In this document: piece by piece, positions 18,891 through 27,425 of the stretch | Position numbering within the stretch: the stretch's first letter is position 1 | How the letters are laid out: every line of letters starts with the position of its first letter | Origin: Hyphomicrobiaceae bacterium | Lineage (GTDB): Bacteria > Pseudomonadota > Alphaproteobacteria > Rhizobiales > Hyphomicrobiaceae | Direction of reading: 5' to 3' | NCBI GenBank assembly: GCA_022842785.1 | Contig: JALHOW010000002.1 | Location: forward strand, 806,001 to 870,000 | DNA length: 64,000 nt | Notes under the pieces: generated by a model | Told to the model about the DNA's origin: nothing | The model's input: the letters and a program-made list of their open reading frames with translations, nothing else | Database searches by the model: none | Position numbers and translations under genes: made by a program

Positions 18891-19732
18891 TCCCGCGTCA
18901 GAAGATACTCGAGAAGCTTCGCGGTATGATGGCCGATGGCGTGCCGATCGTCGGCGGCGGCGCCGGCACGGGCCTTTCGGCCAAGTGCGAGGAAGCCGGC
19001 GGCATCGATCTCATAGTGATCTACAATTCGGGCCGCTATCGCATGGCGGGGCGCGGCTCGCTCGCGGGACTGCTGGCGTACGGCGACGCGAACCAAATCG
19101 TGGTCGACATGGCGTCGGAGGTTCTGCCGGTCGTCAAGCACACACCGGTGCTCGCCGGCGTCAACGGCACCGATCCCTTCCGCAAGATGGACGTCTTTTT
19201 GGATGAGCTGAAGCGCATAGGCTTCTCGGGTGTCCAGAATTTCCCCACGGTCGGCCTCATCGACGGCACTTTCCGCGCCAATCTCGAAGAGACCGGCATG
19301 TCCTACGGGCTGGAGATCGACATGATCGCCACTGCCCACAAGAAGGACATGCTGACGTCGCCTTACGTCTTCAATGCCGACGAGGCGGCGGCCATGGCGC
19401 GGGCCGGTGCCGATATCATTGTCTGTCATCTCGGTCTCACGACGGGTGGCAGCATCGGCGCCGAGACGGCGCTGAAGCTTGCTGATTGCCCGGCGCTCGT
19501 CGAGGCTTGGTCGGAAGCTGCGCTCAAGGTCAATCCCGAGGTGATCGTGCTCGCCCACGGCGGCCCTGTGGCCATGCCGAACGATGCCGAGTTCATCCTG
19601 AACAACACATCCAATTGCCACGGCTTTTATGGCGCGTCTTCGATGGAGCGCCTGCCGACTGAAATCGCCCTGACAGAACAGACGCGCATGTTCAAGCGCA
19701 TTGCCCGCAAGGGCCAGGGCCGCGGTGCGTAA
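18887..19732 (+). CDS. Phosphoenolpyruvate hydrolase family TIM-barrel protein
   Basis: A 281-residue TIM barrel of the PEP_hydrolase (PF09370-type) family. The segments [40 protein letters not shown] and [15 protein letters not shown] are family hallmarks. Its true reaction is uncertain; the family name comes from distant similarity to PEP-mutase-like enzymes. The GTG start at 18887 overlaps the preceding stop (GTGA), with a GAGAGGTG ribosome site. The overlap with the Tm-1-like domain implies coupled synthesis and joint function. Confidence 0.85.
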   Translation: MIPRQKILEKLRGMMADGVPIVGGGAGTGLSAKCEEAGGIDLIVIYNSGRYRMAGRGSLAGLLAYGDANQIVVDMASEVLPVVKHTPVLAGVNGTDPFRKMDVFLDELKRIGFSGVQNFPTVGLIDGTFRANLEETGMSYGLEIDMIATAHKKDMLTSPYVFNADEAAAMARAGADIIVCHLGLTTGGSIGAETALKLADCPALVEAWSEAALKVNPEVIVLAHGGPVAMPNDAEFILNNTSNCHGFYGASSMERLPTEIALTEQTRMFKRIARKGQGRGA

Positions 19733-19744
19733 GGAGGAACGGAC

Positions 19745-22513
19745 ATGTACATGTCGGGTGAAATGATTGGCCAGCTGATTCTCTGGCTCATCGTCGCGGT
19801 GGTGGTGATCGCGATTGTCTTCTGGATCCTGCAGCGGCTTTATCGCCGCTCGACCAAGGAGATCGCGTTCGTCAGGACCGGCTTCCTCGGCGAAAAGGTC
19901 GTCATAGATGGCGGCGCGTTCGTCTGGCCGATGATCCATGAGATCACGCCGGTCAACATGAACACCTTGCGGCTCAAGGTGTCGCGCACCAATAACGAAG
20001 CGCTCATCACGAAAGATCGTATGCGCGTCGACGTTGAGGCCGAATTCTACGTGCGCGTCCAGCCTGACCGGCGCGCCGTAGCAATGGCGGCTTCGACGCT
20101 CGGTCGGCGCACGCTGGAGCCGGAGAGCCTCCACGCGCTGCTCGCAGGTAAGTTCGAAAGCGCCATGCGGGCTGCGGCCGCGGCCATGGACATGAGCGGG
20201 ATGCACGAGAACCGCACGAATTACGTGGAGCGCGTGCGTCAGGCCGTAGAGGCGGATCTCTCACGCAACGGTCTCGAACTCGAATCCGTCGCCATTCTCG
20301 ATATCGACCAGACGGGCCTCGAGTTCTTCAATCCTTCGAACCGCTTTGATGCCGAAGGTCTTACCGTCCTCATCAAGGATATCGAATCCCGGCGCAAGAT
20401 CCGCAACGACATCGAGCAGGACACATCGATCCTGATCCGCACGCGCAACCTCGAAGCCGAGAAGCAGGCCCTGGAGATCGAGCGCGCGAGCGAGGAAGCA
20501 CGACTCGAGCAGGAACGTGACGTCGAGTTCCGCCGTGCGCAGCAGCGTGCGCTCCTGGCCAGGGAGCGCGCTGAGCGCGAGACCGAGGCGGAATCGGCGC
20601 AGATCACGGCGCGCGAGACCATCGAGCGGGCACGCATTTCCAACGACCGCGCCATTGCCGAGGCGCGCATAGCGTCGGAACTGGAAATCCGTCGGCGTGA
20701 GATTGCGCGAGGGCAGGCCGTCGAAGCGGAAGAGATTACCGCGCGTGAGCAAGTCGAGACTGCGCGCATCCTTCAGGAGCGGAGCTTGAAGGAAGCACGC
20801 ATCATCAATGAACAGGAGACGACAGCGCGCGAGATCGAGCGCACGCGAACGCTCGAGGCGGCCGAAATCGCTGCCCGCGAAGCGACAGAGCGCGCGCGTA
20901 TCCTGCAGGAGAAGTCCCTGACCGAGACGCGCATCCAGAAGGACCGCGAAACACAGTCACTGGAGATTGAGCGGCAGCGGACTATCGAGCAGGCGGAAAT
21001 TGCAGCCCGCGAGGAAACCGAGAAGGCGCGCATGGCGCAGACCTTGATCCTCACGCAGACCCGGATCCGAGGCGAAGAGGATATTCGTCGCCGTGAGATC
21101 GCGCGCCAGCAGGGTTTGGAAGAGGCCGAAATCGCGGCGCGCGAGGCAACCGAGCGGCAGCGGATCGCCCAGGCAGCCAAGATTTCCGAGTCGCGCATCA
21201 GTGAGGACCAGCGCATTCGCGCATTGGAAATCGAGCGCCAGCAGTCGGTGGAGGCTGCCGAGATCGCGGCGGGTCGTGCGATCGATGCTGCCAAGATTGC
21301 GCGCGAGAAGGGCGTGGCCGCCGAGCGCATCGAGGCCGAGCTTTCGACCCGATCGGAGGAGATCGCACGCGACAAGGCTCTCGAGGCAGCAGACATCGCA
21401 CGGCGCGAGAGCGTCGAGCGGGCGCGGATTGTCGCTGAGCTCAAGCTCGAACAGGAGCGCGTCGCAAGTCAGCAGACTCGCGAAGTGATCGACATTGAGC
21501 GCAAGCGCGAGGTGGAAGCAGCCGAGGAAATTCGCGTCGTCGAGCTTGCATCGAAGAAGAGTGCCCGAGCTGCTGCCGAGGCTGAGGTCCGTCGCGCACA
21601 GTTGTCGGCGCAGGCGTCCGTCGAGACTGCCGAAGTACAGCGCGATAGCGCCGTCGAGGCTGCAAAGGTTGCTCGACGCCAATCGCTCGAGCAACTCGAG
21701 ATCGCACGGGTCCAGGCGCTGCGCGAAGCCGAGATCGAAAGCCGCGAGGACATCGAGCGGGCGCGCATCACGTCCGAGCGTGGCCTCGACGAGGTCCGGA
21801 TCTCACACGAGGCAGAACGTCGCCGGCTCGAAGTCGAGCGCGAGAGGCTCGTCGAGTCGGCCCAGATGGACAAGGCGATCACGCTTTATCGCAAGTCGCT
21901 GGAAGAATCGGCGGCGCGTCTCGAAGCCGACACGGCTCGCGCCAATGCAGCAGCGGCCGAGGAGCGGATCGCGACCGCCCGCGAGACCGAGGTTGCCAAT
22001 CGGCGCAAGGCGATCGACGTGGTGCTGGCGGAGAAGGCTGCAGCGGAACGTACGATCGCAGCGGGAGCCGAGAAAGTGCGGCTCACGGTCGAGGCCGAAG
22101 CACAGCGCCTGCTCAACGAGGCCGAGAACGTCCTCACGGATCCGGCGCGCGTCTCGCTGTTCCGCCGCAAGCTGTTGGAGCATGTCGAAGGCATCGTCGC
22201 TGCGTCGGTGAAGCCGCTGGAGAAGATCCAGGACATCCGCATCATGCAGCTCGATGGCATGAGCGGTGGTGGCGGCGAGGGCCGCTCGGGCAGTCCGACC
22301 GACGAGGTGATCAATTCGGCGCTGCGCTATCGCGTGCAGGCGCCGATGATCGACAGCCTGCTGGCCGACATCGGCATCGACGGCGCCAACCTAGCGAAGC
22401 AAGGCGGCCTCATCCGCGAAGCGTCCGACATGCAGCGCATCGCGAGTGATGCGCGCAAATCGGGTGGCGGCGGTAGTGGCGGCGACAAGCCCAAGTCTGG
22501 AGGCTCGACTTAA
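19745..22513 (+). CDS. Flotillin-like SPFH protein with extended 44-residue coiled-coil repeat
   Basis: A 922-residue membrane protein. Residues 9-28 are a transmembrane helix, about 35-215 an SPFH/band-7 domain (EIAFVRTGFLGEKVVIDGGA, VDVEAEFYVRV), and about 230-800 a very long charged coiled coil, followed by a flotillin-like C-terminus and a Gly-rich tail. Between residues 283 and 590 the coiled coil has seven consecutive units of exactly 44 residues, each with a core like EIAAREATERARI. Flotillins form membrane microdomains and scaffolds. Known bacterial flotillins and YqiK are roughly 500-550 residues, so this one has a greatly expanded rod. It is followed directly by an SRPBCC gene with no gap (stop 22511-22513, ATG 22514). 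Confidence 0.87.
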   Translation: MYMSGEMIGQLILWLIVAVVVIAIVFWILQRLYRRSTKEIAFVRTGFLGEKVVIDGGAFVWPMIHEITPVNMNTLRLKVSRTNNEALITKDRMRVDVEAEFYVRVQPDRRAVAMAASTLGRRTLEPESLHALLAGKFESAMRAAAAAMDMSGMHENRTNYVERVRQAVEADLSRNGLELESVAILDIDQTGLEFFNPSNRFDAEGLTVLIKDIESRRKIRNDIEQDTSILIRTRNLEAEKQALEIERASEEARLEQERDVEFRRAQQRALLARERAERETEAESAQITARETIERARISNDRAIAEARIASELEIRRREIARGQAVEAEEITAREQVETARILQERSLKEARIINEQETTAREIERTRTLEAAEIAAREATERARILQEKSLTETRIQKDRETQSLEIERQRTIEQAEIAAREETEKARMAQTLILTQTRIRGEEDIRRREIARQQGLEEAEIAAREATERQRIAQAAKISESRISEDQRIRALEIERQQSVEAAEIAAGRAIDAAKIAREKGVAAERIEAELSTRSEEIARDKALEAADIARRESVERARIVAELKLEQERVASQQTREVIDIERKREVEAAEEIRVVELASKKSARAAAEAEVRRAQLSAQASVETAEVQRDSAVEAAKVARRQSLEQLEIARVQALREAEIESREDIERARITSERGLDEVRISHEAERRRLEVERERLVESAQMDKAITLYRKSLEESAARLEADTARANAAAAEERIATARETEVANRRKAIDVVLAEKAAAERTIAAGAEKVRLTVEAEAQRLLNEAENVLTDPARVSLFRRKLLEHVEGIVAASVKPLEKIQDIRIMQLDGMSGGGGEGRSGSPTDEVINSALRYRVQAPMIDSLLADIGIDGANLAKQGGLIREASDMQRIASDARKSGGGGSGGDKPKSGGST
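20591..21514 (+). repeat. Seven tandem 132-base in-frame repeats in the flotillin gene
   Basis: Codons 283-590 form seven units of 44 residues with no insertion or deletion between them. Unit starts are ESAQITARE, EAEEITARE, EAAEIAARE, EQAEIAARE, EEAEIAARE, EAAEIAAGR and EAADIARRE. Forty-four residues equals four hendecads, fitting a continuous right-handed or straight coiled coil. The units are diverged in DNA, so this is an old protein repeat. Beyond it come a 47-residue, a 22-residue and another 44-residue unit to residue 703. Confidence 0.85.
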
Positions 22514-22951
22514 ATGCCGCGCGTCTATGTCTCCTCGGTGATCGATGCCCCGGCTACAAAAGTCTGGGAGAAGGTGCGCGACTTCAATGCGCTGCCGCGC
22601 TGGCATCCGCGCATCCGAGAAAGCCGGATCGAGAACGGCGAGCCTTCCGACAAGGTCGGCTGTGTGCGCGACTTCCGCCTGCAGAATGGCGATCGCCTGC
22701 GTGAGAAGCTCATCGGGCTCTCGGATTACGATATGTTCTGCACGTATTCGATCCTCGAGTCGCCGATGCCGCTCAGCGACTACATCGCGACCCTACGGTT
22801 GACGCCGATCAGCGACGGCGACCGCACGTTCATCGAGTGGACGGCAGAATTTGACTGTGCGGCGGACGCGGCGCCCGATCTTGTCGACGGTATCGGTAGC
22901 AACGTCTTCCAGGCCGGCTTCGATGCGCTGAAGCGGCAGATGGCAGGCTGA
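22514..22951 (+). CDS. SRPBCC (START-like) family protein, copy 1
   Basis: A 145-residue Bet v 1/START-like fold protein. It begins VYVSSVIDAPATKVWEKVRDF, the usual SRPBCC opening; the fold forms a hydrophobic ligand pocket. The gene is butted against the flotillin stop codon and followed two bases later by a paralogue. In CO dehydrogenase clusters an SRPBCC protein, CoxG, works with the molybdenum enzyme at the membrane. That parallel makes a similar role plausible here, but specific CoxG features cannot be confirmed by eye. Confidence 0.85.
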   Translation: MPRVYVSSVIDAPATKVWEKVRDFNALPRWHPRIRESRIENGEPSDKVGCVRDFRLQNGDRLREKLIGLSDYDMFCTYSILESPMPLSDYIATLRLTPISDGDRTFIEWTAEFDCAADAAPDLVDGIGSNVFQAGFDALKRQMAG

Positions 22952-22953
22952 CG

Positions 22954-23418
22954 ATGGTGCGCATTGTCGAGAGCACGATCATTGACGCTCCCGTCGAGGC
23001 GGTGTGGGCCGTGCTGCGCGACTTCAACGGTCATGATCAGTGGCATCCCGCCGTCGCCGACAGCCACATCGAGCGTGGCTATTCATCCGACAAGATCGGC
23101 TGCGTGCGCCGCTTCCATCTCGTCGACGGCTCCGAACTGCGCGAGCAGCTGCTCACGCTCTCGGATGCCGACATGGCATTCTCCTACTGCCTCATGGAAA
23201 CACCGGTGCCGCTCCTCAACTATGTGGCGCACGTGCGCCTGGCGCCGGTAACCGATGGCGACCGCACATTCTGGCACTGGCAGTGCCGGTTCGACACGCC
23301 GGCGGGGCGGGAGACGGAGCTGCGCGACATGGTCGCAAACAATATCTACCGCGCCGGCTTCGATGCGGTGCGTGAGCACATGGGGCTTCCGGTGCCGCGA
23401 CAGGGGGGCAATCGATGA
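22954..23418 (+). CDS. SRPBCC (START-like) family protein, copy 2
   Basis: A 154-residue paralogue of the preceding gene; they share the DAPxxxVWxxxRDFN opening, the SDKxGCVRxF segment, the LSDxDM segment and the GDRTFxxW and AGFDA motifs. It probably arose by tandem duplication, and may bind a different ligand or form a heterodimer with copy 1. It overlaps the FAD-subunit gene by four bases (ATGA at 23415), joining it tightly to the molybdenum enzyme genes. Confidence 0.85.
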   Translation: MVRIVESTIIDAPVEAVWAVLRDFNGHDQWHPAVADSHIERGYSSDKIGCVRRFHLVDGSELREQLLTLSDADMAFSYCLMETPVPLLNYVAHVRLAPVTDGDRTFWHWQCRFDTPAGRETELRDMVANNIYRAGFDAVREHMGLPVPRQGGNR

Positions 23419-24221
23419 TCCAATCCGTCGAAACGCATGCGACGCTTGCCGAGGCGCAGCGCGCCATGGGGTCGGATGCCATTTTCATGGCTGGCGGTAC
23501 GCTGGTCATGCGTGACGTCAACGCCGGTGTGGCCGCGACGCGCATCGTGCGCAGCAGTGATCCTGTGCTTGCCGACATTCGCCTGTCGGGTGATGGCGTC
23601 ACGATCGGTGCGGGCGTCACCATGGCGACCATCGCGGCGCATCGTGACCTTGCGTTTCTGGCGCCGGTTGCGCGTTCGGTCGGCGGGCCGCAGATCCGCA
23701 ATATGGGCACTGTCGGCGGCAATCTGTTCGCGCCGCATCCCTATGGTGATTTCGCCGTCGCGCTGCTGGCGCTCGGTGCTCGCGTAAACGTCGCAGGGCA
23801 GATCGGCGCACCGCGGCCACTCGCTGATGTCCTGCGCGAACGAGGTCGGGTCGGTATCGTCGCATCCGTTCATGTGCCGCGTCCTCAGGCGCCGGGTGAT
23901 TTCGGCTTCCTGAAGGTGAGTCGCATCAAGCCGAAGGGCGTCTCCGTGCTGTCTGTCGCTGCACACCTGCCGCGACAGGGTGGGCGCATTCGCGGCGCGC
24001 GCGTGGCCTTTGGTGCGATGGGCCCCATGCCGCTCCAGGCGACAGCGGTTGAGCGTGTTCTGGATGGCCAGGCCCTCGACGCGCCCACGATAGCGCGCGC
24101 GGCGCAGGTTGCGGTTGAAGGTCTCGATCCACCGACGGATGCGCTCGCAACGGCGTGGTATCGGCGCGAAGTCGCCGGCGTGCATCTCAAGCGCCTGCTC
24201 GAACGGATGGTGCGCGGCTGA
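23415..24221 (+). CDS. Molybdenum hydroxylase FAD-binding (medium) subunit
   Basis: The FAD subunit of a xanthine-dehydrogenase-family enzyme (CoxM-like). It has 268 residues, a little shorter than the usual 285-295. FAD-binding signatures are MAGGTLVMRDVNAG near residue 25 and QIRNMGTVGGNLFA near residue 98, with the PHPYGD motif after it. It passes electrons from the 2Fe-2S subunit to an acceptor. Its stop overlaps the next gene's start (TGATG at 24219-24223). Confidence 0.9.
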   Translation: MIQSVETHATLAEAQRAMGSDAIFMAGGTLVMRDVNAGVAATRIVRSSDPVLADIRLSGDGVTIGAGVTMATIAAHRDLAFLAPVARSVGGPQIRNMGTVGGNLFAPHPYGDFAVALLALGARVNVAGQIGAPRPLADVLRERGRVGIVASVHVPRPQAPGDFGFLKVSRIKPKGVSVLSVAAHLPRQGGRIRGARVAFGAMGPMPLQATAVERVLDGQALDAPTIARAAQVAVEGLDPPTDALATAWYRREVAGVHLKRLLERMVRG

Positions 24222-24697
24222 TGGCAAGGACACCCATAGTGTTCATGTTGAACGGATCGGAGCGGGCCTCCTTCGCCGATCCCGGACAGAACCTGCTCGA
24301 ATTCCTGCGCCGCGGCGTCGGTGATCTCAGTCCTAAGTACGGCTGCGGCCAGGGTACGTGCGGCGCCTGCACAGTGACGATCGACGGGGAGACGCAACTG
24401 TCGTGCCTCACGCTCGCCGAGAGCGTTGCCGGCAAGCACGTGCAGACGGCGGCAGGCTTGGCCGCGGGCGCCACACTGCATCCGCTGCAGGAAGCCTTCA
24501 TGGAGAATTTTGCGGCGCAGTGCGGCTACTGCACGCCCGGCATGTTGATCTCGGCCAAGGCGCTGCTCGACCGCAATCCCACGCCGACGCGTGAGGACGT
24601 AGTCGAGGCGATCTCGGGCAATATCTGCCGCTGCACGGGCTATGAGCCGATCATCGAGGCCATTCTGGCGGCGGCCAAGGGGAGGGCGCGGGCATGA
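24221..24697 (+). CDS. Molybdenum hydroxylase 2Fe-2S (small) subunit
   Basis: A 158-residue CoxS-like iron-sulphur subunit. The plant-ferredoxin-type cluster motif CGQGTCGACTV is near residues 43-53, with a further Cys in LSCL, and the C-terminal cluster uses CGYCTPGM and ICRCTGY. All eight cluster cysteines appear intact. It overlaps the FAD subunit upstream and the large subunit downstream (ATGA at 24694). Confidence 0.95.
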   Translation: MARTPIVFMLNGSERASFADPGQNLLEFLRRGVGDLSPKYGCGQGTCGACTVTIDGETQLSCLTLAESVAGKHVQTAAGLAAGATLHPLQEAFMENFAAQCGYCTPGMLISAKALLDRNPTPTREDVVEAISGNICRCTGYEPIIEAILAAAKGRARA

Positions 24698-26385
24698 CCA
24701 TGGAATTTCGCAAGGAGTTCTTTGCCGACGAACGCGACGACAACCTGAACGAGATTGGCAAGCCAACCCGACGCCAGGACATCCTCGGCCATGTGACGGG
24801 GCGCTCGCCTTACTTCGACGACCATCTATTCGATGGCCTGCTGCACATTCGCTGCGTGCGCAGCCCGCATCATCACGCGCGCATCCGGCGTATCGACATC
24901 GCCGAAGCGCAGAACATGCCGGGCGTCGTGCGCGTGCTCGTCGGACGCGACGTGCCGCGCAATCTGAACACGCTGCTGAGCCTTCTCGACTTCGGTATCG
25001 ACGACGAGCCGCTGCTCGCGGAGACCAAGGTCGCCTACAAGGGCGAGCCGGTCGCCGCTGTCATTGCCGAGACCGAGGCGCAGGCGCGCGCGGCCGTGGC
25101 GCGGGTCCGCGTCGATTGGGATGTGCGGCCCCATGTGCTCGACGTCGAAGAGGCGATCAAGCCGGGCGCGCCCGTCGTCTGCGAGGTCTATCCGGCGAAC
25201 AAGTTCATCTATCACGGCAAGTACGACCACCAGAAGCTGCGCTACGGCGATGTCGAGGCCGCGTTCGCGCGCGCCGATCAGATTGTCGAGGGGCGCTATC
25301 AGATGTCGCCTATCGAGCAGGCGCCGATCGAGACCTGCGGTGCCATCGCGGCGCCCGAAACCAACGATCGCTACGTGTGCTACACCTCGACACAAGCGCT
25401 CTTCTTCTCACTCGGCACTGCGGCGAAGCTGCTGACGATGCCGTCGAACCGTTTGCACTTCATCGGCGGCACGGTCGGTGGCGGCTTCGGCGGCAAGGTG
25501 GACAGCCTGCATGAGCCGCTCGCAATTCTTGGCGCTATGCTCACCGGCCGGCCGTGCAAGTTCGCCTGGGATCGCGAGGAGGAAATGCAGGTCGGCGCAC
25601 CGCGCGGCGCCGAGCGCTGGTACATCAAGGACGGTGTGATGCGGGACGGGCGCATCGTCGCGCGCAAGTTCACCGGATATTTCGACAGCGGCGCTTACAC
25701 GCGCCTATCGTCCTACGCGATCATCAAGGGCGTCGGCCATCTGCCAGGGCCATACACGATCCCGAATGTCTATGCCGACGTCTATTGCGTCTATACGAAC
25801 CGGACGCCGGCAACCGCCATGCGCGGGTTCGGTATCACGGGCGTCGATTTCGCCATTGAAGCGCACATGGACAAAGTCGCGGACACCGTCGGGATGAACC
25901 CGATCGATCTGCGCATTCTCAATGCCTACCGCGACGGTGACATGAAGGCGCATCGCCGTGAGGCCAAGAACACAGCGCTCATTGAATGCTGCCAGGTGGT
26001 CGCCGAGAAGGCCGGCATCGGCCTTCAAGCCAGCTCGCGTGCAGCATCTTCGCTGCGTGACGGGGGTGGGGAGCGTGCTCGCTTGCCAGCCCACACCGCG
26101 GTCGATCAGAAGGGCACGGTGACAGGTATCGACACGGGTGGCTATGCGCGCAAGGGCGGCGCGGCTGGACGGCCCGCGCAACCCATTCAAATGCCGGGCT
26201 TCACGATGCCGGCTGCTGCGAGTTCAGCGCGGCCGCCGGCGCCTTCGCCAGCGAGACCAGCCGCCGCGGCATCATCGCAGTCCACTGTGCCGCCGCCTCC
26301 GCCGGCGGATCCCGCCAATACAGGGGACCGCCCTCGTCAAGGCGCGATGCGTTTCTCTTCGATTTCCGGCCTTAGGAGGCGCTGA
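24694..26385 (+). CDS. Molybdenum hydroxylase large subunit, N-terminal half (split gene)
   Basis: A 563-residue protein that carries the first part of a xanthine-dehydrogenase-family molybdopterin subunit. The substrate-facing a/b hammerhead region starts near residue 25 (RRQDILGHVTGRSPYFDD). The cofactor motifs VGGGFGGK (261-268) and AMRGFG (375-380) are present. Homology stops near residue 445 and is replaced by about 119 residues rich in Ala, Pro, Ser and Gly. The stop codon shares one base with the start of the next gene, which encodes the rest of the cofactor domain. The AMRGFG motif lacks the Cys of CO dehydrogenase (form I), so this is not a true CODH. Confidence 0.9.
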   Translation: MTMEFRKEFFADERDDNLNEIGKPTRRQDILGHVTGRSPYFDDHLFDGLLHIRCVRSPHHHARIRRIDIAEAQNMPGVVRVLVGRDVPRNLNTLLSLLDFGIDDEPLLAETKVAYKGEPVAAVIAETEAQARAAVARVRVDWDVRPHVLDVEEAIKPGAPVVCEVYPANKFIYHGKYDHQKLRYGDVEAAFARADQIVEGRYQMSPIEQAPIETCGAIAAPETNDRYVCYTSTQALFFSLGTAAKLLTMPSNRLHFIGGTVGGGFGGKVDSLHEPLAILGAMLTGRPCKFAWDREEEMQVGAPRGAERWYIKDGVMRDGRIVARKFTGYFDSGAYTRLSSYAIIKGVGHLPGPYTIPNVYADVYCVYTNRTPATAMRGFGITGVDFAIEAHMDKVADTVGMNPIDLRILNAYRDGDMKAHRREAKNTALIECCQVVAEKAGIGLQASSRAASSLRDGGGERARLPAHTAVDQKGTVTGIDTGGYARKGGAAGRPAQPIQMPGFTMPAAASSARPPAPSPARPAAAASSQSTVPPPPPADPANTGDRPRQGAMRFSSISGLRRR

Positions 26386-27422
26386 TGGGCGTGCATCGCG
26401 GCCGCGGCTTTGCGGCAATCAACTATCCGATCGGCATGAACCTCGGCGGCGATCCGTCCCAGGCGCTCGTGCACTCCAATCCCGACGGCAAGTTCACTGT
26501 CGCACTCTCGTCGATCGATCTCGGGCAAGGCATGAAGTCCGTCACGCGCCAGATCGCGGCGGAAACGCTCGGCGTGCCTGTCGCCGATGTCTACGTCGAC
26601 ACGGCCGACAGCGACACCGGCCCGCACTGCATGGGTTCGTTTGCCTCGCGCGGCACGCATCGCGTCGGCAACGCTGTGATCCAGGCCGCTCAGGAAGCGC
26701 GCGCTGTGATGCTCGAAGCGGCCGCCGAGGAACTGGAGGTCAACGCCGCCGATCTTGTGACGGACGGTCAAGGCAACATCCACGTCAATGGCGCGCCATC
26801 GCGGTCGATCACGACCATGGCCGCCTGTCAGGCAGCGCAGTTCAAGCAGGGCCGCACCGTCTCGGGGCGCGGCATTTTTCTCATACCGCTGTCGGAGGTC
26901 GATGCAGAAACCGGCGAGATGACGCCCGTGTCCTGCTTCGCTCATGCGGCCCTTCTCGTTGAGATCGATGTCGACGACGAGACCGGCGAGGTGACGGTGC
27001 GCGACATGCAATCGGCCTACGAGCTTGGCCGCGCGCTAAATCCGAAACTCGTCGAGCAGCAGCTTGTCGGCGGCGCATGGATGGGCATGAGCCACGCCCT
27101 ATGGGAGACGACAGAGCCCTACTATCCCGACCGCAATCACGGGCCCGTCGACTTCAATCACTACTTGATGCCGGGTCCTGGCGACATTTCTCCGCATCAT
27201 ATCTCGGTGCTGGAGCGACCAGCGCCGGATGGGCCGTACGGCGGCAAGGGGCCGGGCGAGATGTGCGCCAATCCGGTGCTGCCGGCGGTCGCGAATGCTG
27301 TCTATGACGCCGTCGGCGTGCGCATCGACGAGCTGCCGATCACGCCGGAGAAGATCCTGCGCGGCATTCGCGCCAACGGTGGTGTGAAGCCGCGGCAGCG
27401 GCTCGCGCGAGGAGCGCGATAA
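26385..27422 (+). CDS. Molybdenum hydroxylase large subunit, C-terminal half (split gene)
   Basis: A 345-residue protein that completes the molybdopterin-binding domain: it begins MGVHRGRGFAAINYPIG, exactly where a normal large subunit would continue. It has the cofactor motif GQGM (47-50) and the GGKGPGEMC loop containing the expected catalytic Glu at about residue 292. A GGAGGCGCTG ribosome site and a TGATG coupling with the upstream half argue for a genuine two-polypeptide subunit. An analogous division is known in the nicotinate dehydrogenase of Eubacterium barkeri. Confidence 0.9.
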   Translation: MGVHRGRGFAAINYPIGMNLGGDPSQALVHSNPDGKFTVALSSIDLGQGMKSVTRQIAAETLGVPVADVYVDTADSDTGPHCMGSFASRGTHRVGNAVIQAAQEARAVMLEAAAEELEVNAADLVTDGQGNIHVNGAPSRSITTMAACQAAQFKQGRTVSGRGIFLIPLSEVDAETGEMTPVSCFAHAALLVEIDVDDETGEVTVRDMQSAYELGRALNPKLVEQQLVGGAWMGMSHALWETTEPYYPDRNHGPVDFNHYLMPGPGDISPHHISVLERPAPDGPYGGKGPGEMCANPVLPAVANAVYDAVGVRIDELPITPEKILRGIRANGGVKPRQRLARGAR

Positions 27423-27425
27423 CCT

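Noticed and set aside
19745-22513. Minus-strand Ser/Arg/Ala-rich frames inside the flotillin gene
   Set aside because: They mirror the repetitive Glu/Arg/Ala codons of the real gene and carry no independent signals.
26000-26420. Frameshift in one large-subunit gene
   Set aside because: The two halves are separated by about 119 coherent Pro/Ala-rich residues, and the second gene has a ribosome site and a coupled start. This looks like a genuine split, not a sequencing error, though it should be verified.
23415-27422. CO dehydrogenase (coxMSL)
   Set aside because: The subunit order fits, but the large subunit has AMRGFG and not the AYRCSFR-type Cys motif of form I CODH; it is called a generic molybdenum hydroxylase instead.
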